36,598 bases of DNA, taken from positions 1 through 36,598 of the IMG/VR virus record IMGVR_UViG_3300023284_000531; one strand, given 5' to 3'. The position numbers were made by a program, and so were the translations under genes. How positions within the stretch are numbered: position 1 is the stretch's first letter; the number at the start of each line of letters is the position of its first letter. Below the pieces are notes generated by a model, which ran no database searches, was not told the origin of the DNA, and saw only the letters and a list, made by a program, of their open reading frames with translations. This DNA comes from a virus. Shown here in pieces: positions 1 to 6,012 of this stretch.

Positions 1-67
1 AGCCATTCGATAAGGAAGGCCAAGAGAGTCAGGTAAAGTTTCAGCCGTTTGAGCTTGACCATATCAA
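1..67. repeat. Inverted repeat, left copy (contig edge)
   Basis: Bases 1-67 are the exact reverse complement of 592-658. After one mismatch the match resumes for about 8 more bases. The copy at 592-658 sits inside an intact gene, while this one ends at the window edge and runs into the 3' end of the next gene. This is most simply a chimeric junction from amplification or assembly, but a real inverted partial duplication cannot be excluded. Confidence 0.85.
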
Positions 68-363
68 GCTGGCATTTCAGTTAGGCACTCAACGATGTCA
101 CTGCCTTTGTTGTGCATCTCTATTAGCTGATCTACTTCAGGGTCATTCAAGACACCACTAATTATTATGGCTCCTTGCTCATCAAGGATCATCGTCCCAT
201 TTCTCTGCCTAACAATCTTTATGTATCTGGTTGTCTGTTCCTGCTTGGCATCGTCCTTGCCTGAATGAATGACAGCCTTTAGTAGCGCGATGGGGAACAC
301 AAGCACATAGACAATGCACCTTATCAGTTCCTTAATCTTGGCAAGGATCATTGGCCTATTCAT
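64..363 (-). CDS. Small membrane-anchored protein, 3' end uncertain
   Basis: The product is 99 aa and I do not recognise it. One hydrophobic segment lies at about residues 13-31, followed by a soluble basic-to-acidic tail, so the likely topology is a single N-terminal anchor. Its ATG overlaps the stop of the upstream gene (ATGA), indicating translational coupling. The stop codon at 64-66 lies inside the inverted-repeat copy at the window edge. The last few residues, and the stop itself, may therefore be products of the junction, and the natural protein could be longer. Confidence 0.6.
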   Translation of the reverse strand: MNRPMILAKIKELIRCIVYVLVFPIALLKAVIHSGKDDAKQEQTTRYIKIVRQRNGTMILDEQGAIIISGVLNDPEVDQLIEMHNKGSDIVECLTEMPA

Positions 364-698
364 TCTGATTTGATTGTTTTGAATTCAGTTCCACTGGCCA
401 CAACAATGACTCTTCCTTCTGCCTTTAAAAACTTTATAACGGGCTGTAAAGCTTTCAATTGGACGGTGGCCGCATCGGGGGCCAAAATGAATAGGGCCTC
501 ATCTTTGGCCAATGAAATCTTACGGGTATCGATCACCTTATCACCTGTTTGCTCGGCGCCTACATCGGCTGCTGCCTGCCTGAATGCCAGATTGATATGG
601 TCAAGCTCAAACGGCTGAAACTTTACCTGACTCTCTTGGCCTTCCTTATCGAATGGCTGCGCTACATTGTTCATAAACTGTACAAATAATTCAATCAT
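360..698 (-). CDS. Unknown 112-aa protein
   Basis: No family is recognised. The protein is soluble, with a mixed helix/strand composition and an Ala/Val-rich C-terminal half (about residues 66-105) that could be a small alpha/beta fold. The ATG at 698 follows an AAGGGC ribosome site at good spacing. The gene lies downstream of a predicted tail-anchored protein and overlaps the next gene by 4 nt, so it belongs to the left minus-strand operon. The segment 592-658 is duplicated in inverted orientation at bases 1-67. Confidence 0.65.
   Translation of the reverse strand: MIELFVQFMNNVAQPFDKEGQESQVKFQPFELDHINLAFRQAAADVGAEQTGDKVIDTRKISLAKDEALFILAPDAATVQLKALQPVIKFLKAEGRVIVVASGTEFKTIKSE
592..658. repeat. 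Inverted repeat, right copy
   Basis: This is the internal copy of the 67-base inverted repeat whose other copy is bases 1-67. It lies wholly inside the 360-698 gene and reads through without disruption, so it is likely the original copy. Confidence 0.85.
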
Positions 699-716
699 TG
701 CCCTTGCTCCCTTGTC

Positions 717-1217
717 TCATAGGTACTTGGCCATTAAGAACAGCATAGTACCAGCGGCCACGCCCCAAAAGAATAGGTGATACAGAGTCCCTTTGGTTTC
801 ATCGCTCAATTGATGCTTCAAAACGCTTTCTGCTGATGCCCAATCAGTATTTTTGTTAAGTATTTTATAGAGCGCCTGTGTTGTTTGCGCTGAAGCCTTT
901 TCAGATGGCATAGAGCGCAAAGCAGACTCAACACCTTTACGCATTGATATCGTCTGGTCTATTAGCTCATCCCTGAACTTAAGCACATTATCTCTTGATT
1001 TCACTACTGCATCATGCGCGGCCTGCAGTTGCTGTTTCTCTTTTGTTATTTGCGCCAATGGGTCAAGTGACCATACAAGAATTTGGGATATCTTTAGGTC
1101 TTGTTCTGGGTTTAACATCAACTCATCGGCAAAGCGCATAGGCCTATGGGTGTCAACACTAAACATAATATGATAACTACCCGCTGGATTTGGCTCTGAC
1201 TGCAAAAAGTCACTCAT
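717..1217 (-). CDS. Coiled-coil protein with C-terminal membrane anchor
   Basis: The product is 166 aa from the ATG at 1217. I prefer this over the ATG at 1253 because it sits just ahead of the upstream gene's stop (ATGAGTGA), the coupling pattern used throughout the window. Residues about 50-110 are rich in charged heptad-like helix, and residues about 145-163 form one hydrophobic segment ending in Lys-Tyr-Leu. That makes it look like a tail-anchored protein. No family is recognised. It sits in a run of small membrane proteins. A spanin- or exclusion-like role is possible but is inference only. Confidence 0.6.
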   Translation of the reverse strand: MSDFLQSEPNPAGSYHIMFSVDTHRPMRFADELMLNPEQDLKISQILVWSLDPLAQITKEKQQLQAAHDAVVKSRDNVLKFRDELIDQTISMRKGVESALRSMPSEKASAQTTQALYKILNKNTDWASAESVLKHQLSDETKGTLYHLFFWGVAAGTMLFLMAKYL

Positions 1218-1623
1218 CGTCCCAATCCCTCCAACGCGGATCGTATCTGTCATAGTCGCCTAGGCCATGCACCCGCTCAATCATGCACCAATGTTCATTG
1301 CGCCTTAGTAGCGCTTGTAGATAATCGTATGTAGAAACGCCTCCCTTAAGCGCGTATGTAGTTAGCTCGTTCCATTCTTTTATTTCTTCTTCTGACAGCC
1401 CCCTATTCCATGCAGTCACTTCAGCATTAGCAGCATAGAATTCATTGATTGTGTTCATGCCTTGGGCCAGTGCGCCGGATGCAAGGATGATGGGGCTAAC
1501 ATGGCTCATGCCGTCTGATAGGCTCATGACACTACCCATCCTCATCAGCAGACATAGCCACATCAATAAACCCAACGCAAAAAACAGGAAGTAAGAAAAG
1601 AACCATGAGCGTCTTTTCTCCAT
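1210..1623 (-). CDS. Small membrane protein, start uncertain
   Basis: From the ATG at 1623 the product is 137 aa, with a strongly hydrophobic segment at about residues 8-28, then a soluble acidic/aromatic tail ending in Asp-Asp-Glu. No good ribosome site precedes 1623. Internal starts near 1541 or 1524, just after GAGGATGGG, would remove the membrane segment. The N-terminal 92 nt overlap out of frame with a second small membrane-protein ORF (1532-1684). I do not recognise the family. It is coupled to the downstream coiled-coil gene. Confidence 0.5.
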   Translation of the reverse strand: MEKRRSWFFSYFLFFALGLLMWLCLLMRMGSVMSLSDGMSHVSPIILASGALAQGMNTINEFYAANAEVTAWNRGLSEEEIKEWNELTTYALKGGVSTYDYLQALLRRNEHWCMIERVHGLGDYDRYDPRWRDWDDE

Positions 1624-1684
1624 AGATAAGAGGGATAACCCAAAACCCCCACATGATTAGGGCTATCCATACAAGTGCTTTCAT
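1532..1684 (-). CDS. 50-aa two-helix membrane protein (overlapping ORF)
   Basis: ATG at 1684, TAG at 1532-1534, 50 aa. Two hydrophobic stretches (about residues 3-20 and 26-43) are separated by a short charged turn, and the tail is acidic (SADEDG). It fills the otherwise empty space between 1623 and 1702 and overlaps the next gene out of frame. Its size and two hairpin helices resemble small holins or other phage membrane peptides, but there is no clear Shine-Dalgarno and no family match, so this is tentative. Confidence 0.4.
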   Translation of the reverse strand: MKALVWIALIMWGFWVIPLIYGEKTLMVLFLLPVFCVGFIDVAMSADEDG

Positions 1685-1701
1685 CTGCCATGAGAGGGGC
1701 A

Positions 1702-1890
1702 CTATATTTTCTCCTTCTTGGCTTTCATGAGGTCTTTAACAATAACGTCATAGGTAGGCTTGCAATCAGGGTGGTATTCAACCTCCACACCGCCTGATTT
1801 AAAATAAACCGATCCTGTTAGCTTCGTTATGAGCTTTTCACAAGCACAGCAGATTGGGTTGTCTTTGTATGGCTTAGGCAATGTCTTCAA
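1702..1890 (-). CDS. Small zinc-finger-like protein
   Basis: The product is 62 aa with Cys14, Cys15, Cys17 and, after a short beta-rich stretch, His40-x2-Cys43. This spacing suggests one zinc site of treble-clef or LIM-like type. The C-terminal tail is Lys-rich and could touch nucleic acid. The start overlaps the end of the upstream gene by 17 nt. It is a hypothetical early protein with no assigned role. Confidence 0.6.
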   Translation of the reverse strand: MKTLPKPYKDNPICCACEKLITKLTGSVYFKSGGVEVEYHPDCKPTYDVIVKDLMKAKKEKI

Positions 1891-2083
1891 TACCTAAGTT
1901 TTCCAAACATTCATCCATTAAAATTTTAGTTTGCTCAAATATAAAGCCCTTGTTCACATGACCGCCGATAATATGCTGGCCATCGCTCGATATTGAAACT
2001 ATATAATGATCTATGCCAGCCGCCTTAAACATATCGCACACACACTGGACTATTTCGCGCTGTTCTTTTTCTATTGGCGTCAT
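1874..2083 (-). CDS. Unknown 69-aa early protein
   Basis: A short soluble protein with an N-terminal helix containing two cysteines (about 14-16) and a central beta segment (about 27-45). No family is recognised. The ATG at 2083 overlaps the upstream stop as ATGA, and the 3' end overlaps the zinc-finger gene, placing it firmly in the left minus-strand operon. Confidence 0.6.
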   Translation of the reverse strand: MTPIEKEQREIVQCVCDMFKAAGIDHYIVSISSDGQHIIGGHVNKGFIFEQTKILMDECLENLGIEDIA

Positions 2084-2319
2084 CGTACAACCTTTACCCT
2101 TGAAAGCTCAACCATTGCCTCAACAACCTCATCATCAATCAGTGAAATGCTTTTAAGAAAATCAATATATCCATTGTCTGTCATGCTGTTCAAGGCTGCG
2201 CGCTCAATTGGGAATATGTCCCTATGTAATTTGAATCTGAAATTGAGCCTTTCATAGACCCTGCTGCATTCGCAGTATTTTGCATGACGGCCACACTCAG
2301 CGCATATTGATATTGTCAT
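2080..2319 (-). CDS. Small Cys-rich N-terminal protein
   Basis: From the ATG at 2319 (in a TCATGA junction with the upstream helix-turn-helix gene) the product is 79 aa. Cys6-x2-Cys9 and Cys15-x-Cys17 near the N-terminus form a compact CxxC...CxC metal-binding-like knuckle. The remainder is helical and charged. The longer in-frame start at 2388 would overlap the upstream gene by 72 nt and lacks the junction pattern, so I reject it. Function unknown. Confidence 0.6.
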   Translation of the reverse strand: MTISICAECGRHAKYCECSRVYERLNFRFKLHRDIFPIERAALNSMTDNGYIDFLKSISLIDDEVVEAMVELSRVKVVR

Positions 2320-2513
2320 GACTTGATTTTGCCCTTCAAGGCCAGAACATCCTTCTTCAGAAGAAGCACAATGCCCTTCCTTTTCCATACCTGAATACTT
2401 TTAATGTAGGTTATACGGTGATGGATAGCAGACTTACTAACCTTTAGCATTTTTGCTGCTTCTTCAGCAGTCATTAGTTCTGAAATTCTTGGATCTCTAA
2501 CCTTTGATGCCAT
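2316..2513 (-). CDS. Excisionase/AlpA-like helix-turn-helix protein
   Basis: The product is 65 aa. Residues about 14-55 match the HTH_17/excisionase-type winged helix pattern: a helix with AEEAAKMLKVS, then the recognition-helix region KSAIHHRI, then a short basic wing (WKRKG) and a final helix. Family members are small DNA-binding regulators or recombination directionality factors. It lies directly downstream of a promoter bearing three copies of the window's dyad repeat (2534-2591), so autoregulation is plausible. No integrase is present to pair it with, which favours a regulator over Xis. It resembles the 2593-2853 product in design. Confidence 0.7.
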   Translation of the reverse strand: MASKVRDPRISELMTAEEAAKMLKVSKSAIHHRITYIKSIQVWKRKGIVLLLKKDVLALKGKIKS

Positions 2514-2533
2514 ATATGCCCTTTCATCAATGC

Positions 2534-2591
2534 TTGATGATTATGAAGGGCTGCTATTCGATTATCAAGGGGTATCTTTGATAATTGTTAA
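2534..2591 (-). promoter_or_regulatory. Early promoter with three operator-like dyads
   Basis: On the minus strand, -35 TTGATA (2568-2563), a 17-nt spacer and -10 CATAAT (2545-2540) precede the helix-turn-helix gene at 2513. Three copies of the TTGACAATCATCAA-like repeat occur at 2534-2547, 2555-2568 and 2578-2591. They overlap the -10, overlap the -35, and lie just upstream. This layout is typical of a multi-site operator. Confidence 0.65.
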
Positions 2592-2592
2592 A

Positions 2593-2853
2593 TTAGGCTG
2601 CTGCTGGTTCGGGCTCTTTAGCTAATTCCGCCTTCTTTTGGGCTCTCTGTTCAGCTATCTGAATTCTTGATTGGTTGATTGTCTCTATATCTTCTTTATA
2701 TACCAGACGCATACCTGTAAGTGGGACATGCCTCAAAGTCTGTCTTCCTACATAGTAGTGTATGCATGATGTGGTTACTTTTAGATATTTAGCTGCGATT
2801 GTGGCCGGGATGAGTTCGTGAATGTTTCCTTCATCGTCTTTGAATTGCAGCAT
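2593..2853 (-). CDS. Second helix-turn-helix protein with Ala/Glu-rich tail
   Basis: The product is 86 aa. Residues about 14-60 have the AlpA/excisionase pattern: PATIAAKYLKV, TTSCIHYYV, a wing around residues 42-50 and a closing helix. A charged Lys/Glu/Ala tail then ends in poly-Ala. It is a DNA-binding regulator by family, and its target is not known. It is separated from the second HTH gene by the operator-rich promoter at 2534-2591. Its own upstream region has a TATAAT box at 2888-2893. Confidence 0.65.
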   Translation of the reverse strand: MLQFKDDEGNIHELIPATIAAKYLKVTTSCIHYYVGRQTLRHVPLTGMRLVYKEDIETINQSRIQIAEQRAQKKAELAKEPEPAAA

Positions 2854-2887
2854 ATGTCTTCTCCATGGGGGTTAGTGTCATGGATAG

Positions 2888-2916
2888 ATTATATCGGCCC
2901 TTGCTGAATTTCAAAG
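2888..2916 (-). promoter_or_regulatory. Possible promoter upstream of HTH gene
   Basis: On the minus strand there is a perfect TATAAT (2893-2888). A TTGAAA/TTTGAA-type -35 lies at about 2914-2909, giving a short 15-16 nt spacer. It lies 35 bases upstream of the 2853 start. The -10 is good but the spacing is sub-optimal. No copy of the dyad repeat overlaps it. Confidence 0.35.
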
Positions 2917-2978
2917 GGGGTTTTTAGCTATTGTGCCCAAATCAGCCGCTTGCTCTAGCGGTATAGGCTTTTTCATGG

Positions 2979-3167
2979 TTAAATCCCGTCTCTTTTGCGT
3001 GCATCATGGGCAACTCGATCTAAAAGCATCTTAACGCCCCAGAGTGTGGTTTTCATTTCGTTGGGCGTTATGTCGTGGACATTCTTAATGGCATCCAACA
3101 AACGCCTTGTTGCACTTTGGATTATTTCGTGGTCTTTCATATCGCTGATTAATTTTTTTGTTTTCAT
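2979..3167 (-). CDS. Unknown 62-aa helical protein
   Basis: From the ATG at 3167, two bases after the upstream stop (TAAAATG), the product is 62 aa. It is basic at the N-terminus and mostly helical, with no cysteines and no family match. The in-frame upstream ATG at 3218 would overlap the previous gene by 50 nt and add a non-native-looking hydrophobic leader, so I do not use it. It is part of the operon starting at 3866. Confidence 0.55.
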   Translation of the reverse strand: MKTKKLISDMKDHEIIQSATRRLLDAIKNVHDITPNEMKTTLWGVKMLLDRVAHDARKRDGI

Positions 3168-3168
3168 T

Positions 3169-3633
3169 TTAGCGCCAATTAAAATCGCCGTTAGCGAATT
3201 CAGAAGGAGGCACGTCAAGATAGATAAAATTTACTTCATCGAGGTTTCCGTCCCATTCAGGAGAGCGCTTTTCTAAAAGTTTTGTAAGAGCCGTTTGTGC
3301 TTCCTCAAATGTCATGCCTTCGAATTTTTCCTTAACATCATCGGCAATTCGATAACCGTCAGTGCTGTTAATTCTTCCAACAAAGCCGATGGATCTCCGA
3401 CTGACGTGAATGCCCGTATTCATTTCTTTTGAGGTCTGTGTCAAAGACATCGATATGCTCTCGATTAATTTTTTCATTTCTTGAGGTGTCTTGAAATTAA
3501 ATCCATTCTTGGCCGTCCACAATGCCCGTGCGCAGCTATGAACAGCATCGGCGTAACTAGCGGCTCTGAGGTTGCCTTTTTCGATAGCGTTGATCTGCGC
3601 CTCTGTGTATTGGCTTGGTTTTTTGTTTTTCAC
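3169..3633 (-). CDS. Unknown 154-aa early protein
   Basis: A soluble protein with no recognised domain. It has a basic N-terminus (MKNKKPS), a helical middle (about residues 55-75) and an acidic C-terminal half with a predicted beta segment (about 132-145). The ATG at 3633 overlaps the upstream stop by 4 nt. As the second gene behind the strong 3.9-kb promoter it is probably expressed early. Function unknown. Confidence 0.6.
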   Translation of the reverse strand: MKNKKPSQYTEAQINAIEKGNLRAASYADAVHSCARALWTAKNGFNFKTPQEMKKLIESISMSLTQTSKEMNTGIHVSRRSIGFVGRINSTDGYRIADDVKEKFEGMTFEEAQTALTKLLEKRSPEWDGNLDEVNFIYLDVPPSEFANGDFNWR

Positions 3634-3866
3634 GATTTGTTCCTTTGTTTGATTTCGTCAAGTTCAAAACGATCCATCAGGGTGTACACATCTTCGATAT
3701 TTGAGATCAGGTCTTCCCAATCGCTTTTGTAATAGGAAACTACCTCAGAGCCTTTGTGGCAGACTGTGACCCATTCAAGACCGGCGGCTATTTCTGTGGA
3801 GTATGCCCAGCCATTCTCGTTTAGTTCTTTTTTCCAGCCTCTTTTGATTTTCTTGGTGTTGTTCAT
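3630..3866 (-). CDS. Unknown 78-aa protein, first gene of left early operon
   Basis: The product is 78 aa with a basic N-terminus (KKIKRGWKKE), a beta-rich centre with aromatic residues and an acidic C-terminal helix. No family is recognised. It is the promoter-proximal gene of the leftward operon, about 25 bases downstream of the TATAAT at 3897-3892. First-position genes behind operator-controlled promoters are often regulatory or host-takeover proteins, but nothing in the sequence proves this. Confidence 0.65.
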   Translation of the reverse strand: MNNTKKIKRGWKKELNENGWAYSTEIAAGLEWVTVCHKGSEVVSYYKSDWEDLISNIEDVYTLMDRFELDEIKQRNKS

Positions 3867-3891
3867 TTTGTTTCCTTTGCCTTACACCTAA

Positions 3892-3953
3892 ATTATACCC
3901 TGTTCCTTGATGATTGGCAAGGGGAAATCAGATCTTTTCTTGATAATCGTCAA
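3892..3953 (-). promoter_or_regulatory. Strong leftward early promoter with two operator-like dyads
   Basis: On the minus strand, -35 TTGCCA (3920-3915), a 17-nt spacer and a perfect -10 TATAAT (3897-3892) stand upstream of the gene starting at 3866. Two dyad repeats of the TTGACAATCATCAA type lie at 3907-3920, containing the -35, and at 3940-3953, upstream. The second copy also lies between this promoter and the divergent RusA gene. Confidence 0.75.
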
Positions 3954-3989
3954 ATTAGCTCCTAGCCCCCAAATCAGCTAAAATAGGCC

Positions 3990-4391
3990 ATGCACCTAAG
4001 CTTCTTCGTTCCCGGTATGCCTGTTCAGAAGGGGAATATCAAATTTGCCCGGGGGAGGTACTTCCACAAGGAGGGTAAGAGGCTAGAAACGTGGTCTGAG
4101 TGCGTTTCCATAGCTGCAGGGGTGGCCATGCATGAATCAGGGGAGAAAAAGCTAGTAAATACCCCCATATCAGGAACAGCCCACTTCTACATGCTTAAGC
4201 CAAAGAAAACGAAGGCCAAAGATATGCCTGCAGTCAAGCCCGATCTAGATAAGCTTGCTAGAGGCTTATGGGATCCAATGGAAGGCATCGTATTCGACAA
4301 TGACTCCCGTATCTGCTCAATGGTCCTTAAAAAATCATGGGCAGAAGACGCTTCTAAGGTTGGCGTAGCTGTCACCATTCAGGACATATAA
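3990..4391 (+). CDS. rusA: RusA-like Holliday junction resolvase
   Basis: The product is 133 aa, close to the family's usual 120-140. RusA enzymes are dimeric, metal-dependent endonucleases that cut four-way DNA junctions. The fold begins with the typical FxVPGxPVQKG strand (residues 5-14). The catalytic aspartates are visible as KPDLDKL (Asp85, Asp87) and in FDNDSRI (Asp105). In phages RusA resolves recombination and replication junctions before packaging. It is a single plus-strand gene between two minus-strand blocks. No Shine-Dalgarno precedes the ATG. A TAAAAT box at 3979-3984 would place the transcript start at or next to the ATG, so a leaderless mRNA is possible. Confidence 0.88.
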   Translation: MHLSFFVPGMPVQKGNIKFARGRYFHKEGKRLETWSECVSIAAGVAMHESGEKKLVNTPISGTAHFYMLKPKKTKAKDMPAVKPDLDKLARGLWDPMEGIVFDNDSRICSMVLKKSWAEDASKVGVAVTIQDI

Positions 4392-4431
4392 AAAACCCCC
4401 GCCCCTCCGTGCAAGAAAGGCGAGGGTCGGG
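4390..4431 (-). terminator. Leftward rho-independent terminator
   Basis: A stem pairs 4398-4407 with 4422-4431 (9 of 10 pairs, GC-rich) over a 14-nt loop. On the minus strand it is followed by six Ts (4395-4390). The orientation fits termination of the leftward genes at 4567-5557, and the hairpin may also stop rightward RusA transcripts. Confidence 0.7.
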
Positions 4432-4456
4432 ATGGTGTGATAAGCCTAGTATACAT

Positions 4457-4494
4457 AAAAAACCGACCCGGGGAGAACGGACACCCCGGGCCGG
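4457..4494 (-). terminator. Second leftward terminator
   Basis: CCCGGGG (4467-4473) pairs with CCCCGGG (4484-4490), and an outer CCG/CGG extends the stem. On the minus strand it is followed by six Ts (4462-4457). It lies in tandem with the terminator at 4390-4431. Confidence 0.7.
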
Positions 4495-4509
4495 AAGCCA
4501 TGAAGGGCA

Positions 4510-4548
4510 CACGGCAATCCATGAAGCCGTGAGAAGGGATCCCCCCTT
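4510..4548. other. Two further small hairpins
   Basis: CACGGC (4510-4515) pairs with GCCGTG (4526-4531) over a 10-nt loop, and AAGGG (4534-4538) pairs with CCCTT (4544-4548). With the two terminators they make four consecutive hairpins in the 175-base gap between convergent genes. Neither has a T-run, so their role is unclear. Confidence 0.5.
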
Positions 4549-4566
4549 TAGGCAAAGAAGAAGTGT

Positions 4567-4761
4567 TTATGCGTGACTTGTAGCGCCCTTGCTAACACCA
4601 TCGGCAAATCCCTGTGCGACAAAATAGGCCATTAGGGTTTTACAAACATATGCATAGGTTTCTGCGTCTATGTCTAGCTTGGTTTTGAGCAATGTCACCA
4701 GCATATAGGCAACCAAAGCTGCCATCTTCTTGCCACCAAGTTTATTCAGTAGTTTTCCCAT
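4567..4761 (-). CDS. Small hydrophobic phage protein, possible holin-class
   Basis: The product is 64 aa. After a Gly-Gly-Lys-Lys turn there is a hydrophobic segment (about residues 12-26). A short soluble hinge is followed by a second moderately hydrophobic helix (about 37-56) ending in FADGVSKG. This resembles the short GGKK-type membrane proteins often found near phage lysis genes. The start overlaps the stop of the upstream lipoprotein gene by one base. It is the last gene before the tandem terminators. The holin role is inference; a small structural membrane protein is equally possible. Confidence 0.55.
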   Translation of the reverse strand: MGKLLNKLGGKKMAALVAYMLVTLLKTKLDIDAETYAYVCKTLMAYFVAQGFADGVSKGATSHA

Positions 4762-5180
4762 TATGTATTTCCTTTTCTCTTCTCGATTTCATTTACGCCA
4801 AATGCGCTCAAAATAACAGTTAATAAAAATGCGCCTGCAGTTCCGTAGCCGCCTAGAAATGCTGTGCCGACAACTAATTTATTCTGCAGTTGCGGGGCGC
4901 TCATAAACGTCTTTGCCCCGTCTTCGATAGGCGGTGCAGCATCCAATGAAACGGCATCACCAGTAACACCCCTATAACCTTGATCCAATCCATACCTGAA
5001 AGCATGTTGTCTTTCTTCTTCAATGTTTTTCAAAGCCTCTTCTGTAAGAAACCCATGAACCTCTTTGAAGGTTGCTCTGATACCGGTCTTAATCCCCAAA
5101 GACGCTCCACATGCAGACGCAAAAAGCGACAGCAATAACAAACCAAAAACCAATAATCGTCCACTCTTCCATTTTGACAT
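4761..5180 (-). CDS. Phage lipoprotein with C-terminal membrane segment
   Basis: The product is 139 aa. The N-terminus is a lipoprotein signal: a basic start (KWKSGR), a hydrophobic core and the lipobox FASAC with Cys at about residue 24. A second hydrophobic segment lies at about 105-128, followed by a charged tail (EKRKG). The lipobox implies export and attachment to a membrane of a Gram-negative host, where phage lipoproteins act as outer-membrane spanins or exclusion factors. The C-terminal helix is unusual for an o-spanin. It lies between a coiled-coil membrane protein and a small hydrophobic protein, which fits a lysis or exclusion cassette. Confidence 0.6.
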   Translation of the reverse strand: MSKWKSGRLLVFGLLLLSLFASACGASLGIKTGIRATFKEVHGFLTEEALKNIEEERQHAFRYGLDQGYRGVTGDAVSLDAAPPIEDGAKTFMSAPQLQNKLVVGTAFLGGYGTAGAFLLTVILSAFGVNEIEKRKGNT

Positions 5181-5191
5181 AATGCCCTTTC

Positions 5192-5557
5192 TTACTGGGA
5201 GCCGTTACCATCGCTTATACGATGCTTAAATTGTGATGTGTGCTTAAACATACTTGCTTCTAATTTTGTGTCTAAATGGCTACTCCATTCAGTGTCGCGC
5301 TCTTTTAATTTTTTGCTGAATTCTGGATAGGTTACTCGGTTGTTTATTTCAACGACATTTGTATCTACTCTGTTATCCATTTCTTTAAACGCTTTGCTTG
5401 TCTCTTCAGTGTTTTTATGTATTTCAGTTATTTTTGTTTTAAAAACCCATAGTGCAAGGCCTAAAAGAAGGGCTGCAAGGGTGCCTATAATGGTGAATGA
5501 AAGGCCCAGCGCGCCTAGGATCAATTCCAAGTTTGTCATTTGCTGGATTCCATTCAT
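5192..5557 (-). CDS. Membrane-anchored coiled-coil protein
   Basis: The product is 121 aa. A long hydrophobic segment (about residues 10-35) is followed by Lys-rich residues and then a heptad-rich coiled coil (about 38-75). The tail is charged. It is the first gene of the three-gene leftward cassette. Topology and size resemble XhlA- or Rz-like membrane partners of lysis systems, but the order (helix first, then coiled coil) is all that supports this. An in-frame ATG at 5539 (MTNLEL) is an alternative start. Its start is only 14 bases from the divergent HNH gene. Confidence 0.55.
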   Translation of the reverse strand: MNGIQQMTNLELILGALGLSFTIIGTLAALLLGLALWVFKTKITEIHKNTEETSKAFKEMDNRVDTNVVEINNRVTYPEFSKKLKERDTEWSSHLDTKLEASMFKHTSQFKHRISDGNGSQ

Positions 5558-5571
5558 GATAGAATTACATA

Positions 5572-5967
5572 ATGCCCCATAAGCCCAAAACCCACGAATC
5601 TAGGTTAAAGGAACAGGGCGGCAAATCAAGACTTAAAAGCTACAACGAGCGCCTTTATGAGTTTAAAAGAGCGAACGACCCAGCGCTTAATAAAGCAAAG
5701 CAGATTAGAAGCTCTGGAAGATGGCAGAAGGTACGCGCTGAGTTCCTGAAAGCAAATCCTTTGTGCTTTGATCCCTTTGACGCTCATGTAACAGAGAGGG
5801 TGGTGGTGCCAGCCCAACAGGTCCACCATATACAGGGATTGATTGTGAGGCCGGACCTAGCCTTTTACCCGGACAATCTGGCCGGTCTTTGTACTGGTTG
5901 CCATGCAAAGCTAGAGGCCATGGAGAGGGCAAATAAGCGCACCGCCTATCTATTCGTAAAAGAGTAA
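5572..5967 (+). CDS. HNH endonuclease
   Basis: The product is 131 aa. The C-terminal half is an HNH/McrA-type nuclease: Cys65 after NPL, QVHHI with His85-His86, Asn102 in DNLAGLC, and Cys107-x2-Cys110-His111. The paired cysteines indicate a structural zinc. The N-terminal third is basic. Phage HNH proteins of this size usually sit beside the terminase and help cut DNA at packaging. Here it is about 31 kb from the large terminase gene on the linear map, which may place it near the true genome junction. No ribosome site precedes the ATG. A TAGAAT at 5560-5565 would start the transcript at the ATG. Confidence 0.85.
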   Translation: MPHKPKTHESRLKEQGGKSRLKSYNERLYEFKRANDPALNKAKQIRSSGRWQKVRAEFLKANPLCFDPFDAHVTERVVVPAQQVHHIQGLIVRPDLAFYPDNLAGLCTGCHAKLEAMERANKRTAYLFVKE

Positions 5968-5982
5968 AGCTTTTTATTGCCC

Positions 5983-5996
5983 TTGCCGACCATCAA
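5983..5996 (+). promoter_or_regulatory. Operator-like dyad repeat
   Basis: TTGCCGACCATCAA matches the window's 14-bp repeat at 11 of 14 positions and is followed by AGGG as in the other sites. It is in the 45-base gap upstream of the 6013 gene. No well-spaced -10 follows, so it may be an isolated operator. Confidence 0.5.
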
Positions 5997-6012
5997 GGGT
6001 AGTATCTCCATC

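Noticed and set aside
2911-2976. 21-codon minus-strand ORF beginning just after the 2979 stop
   Set aside because: It overlaps the probable -35 region upstream of the HTH gene, has no ribosome site, and is too short to support from composition.
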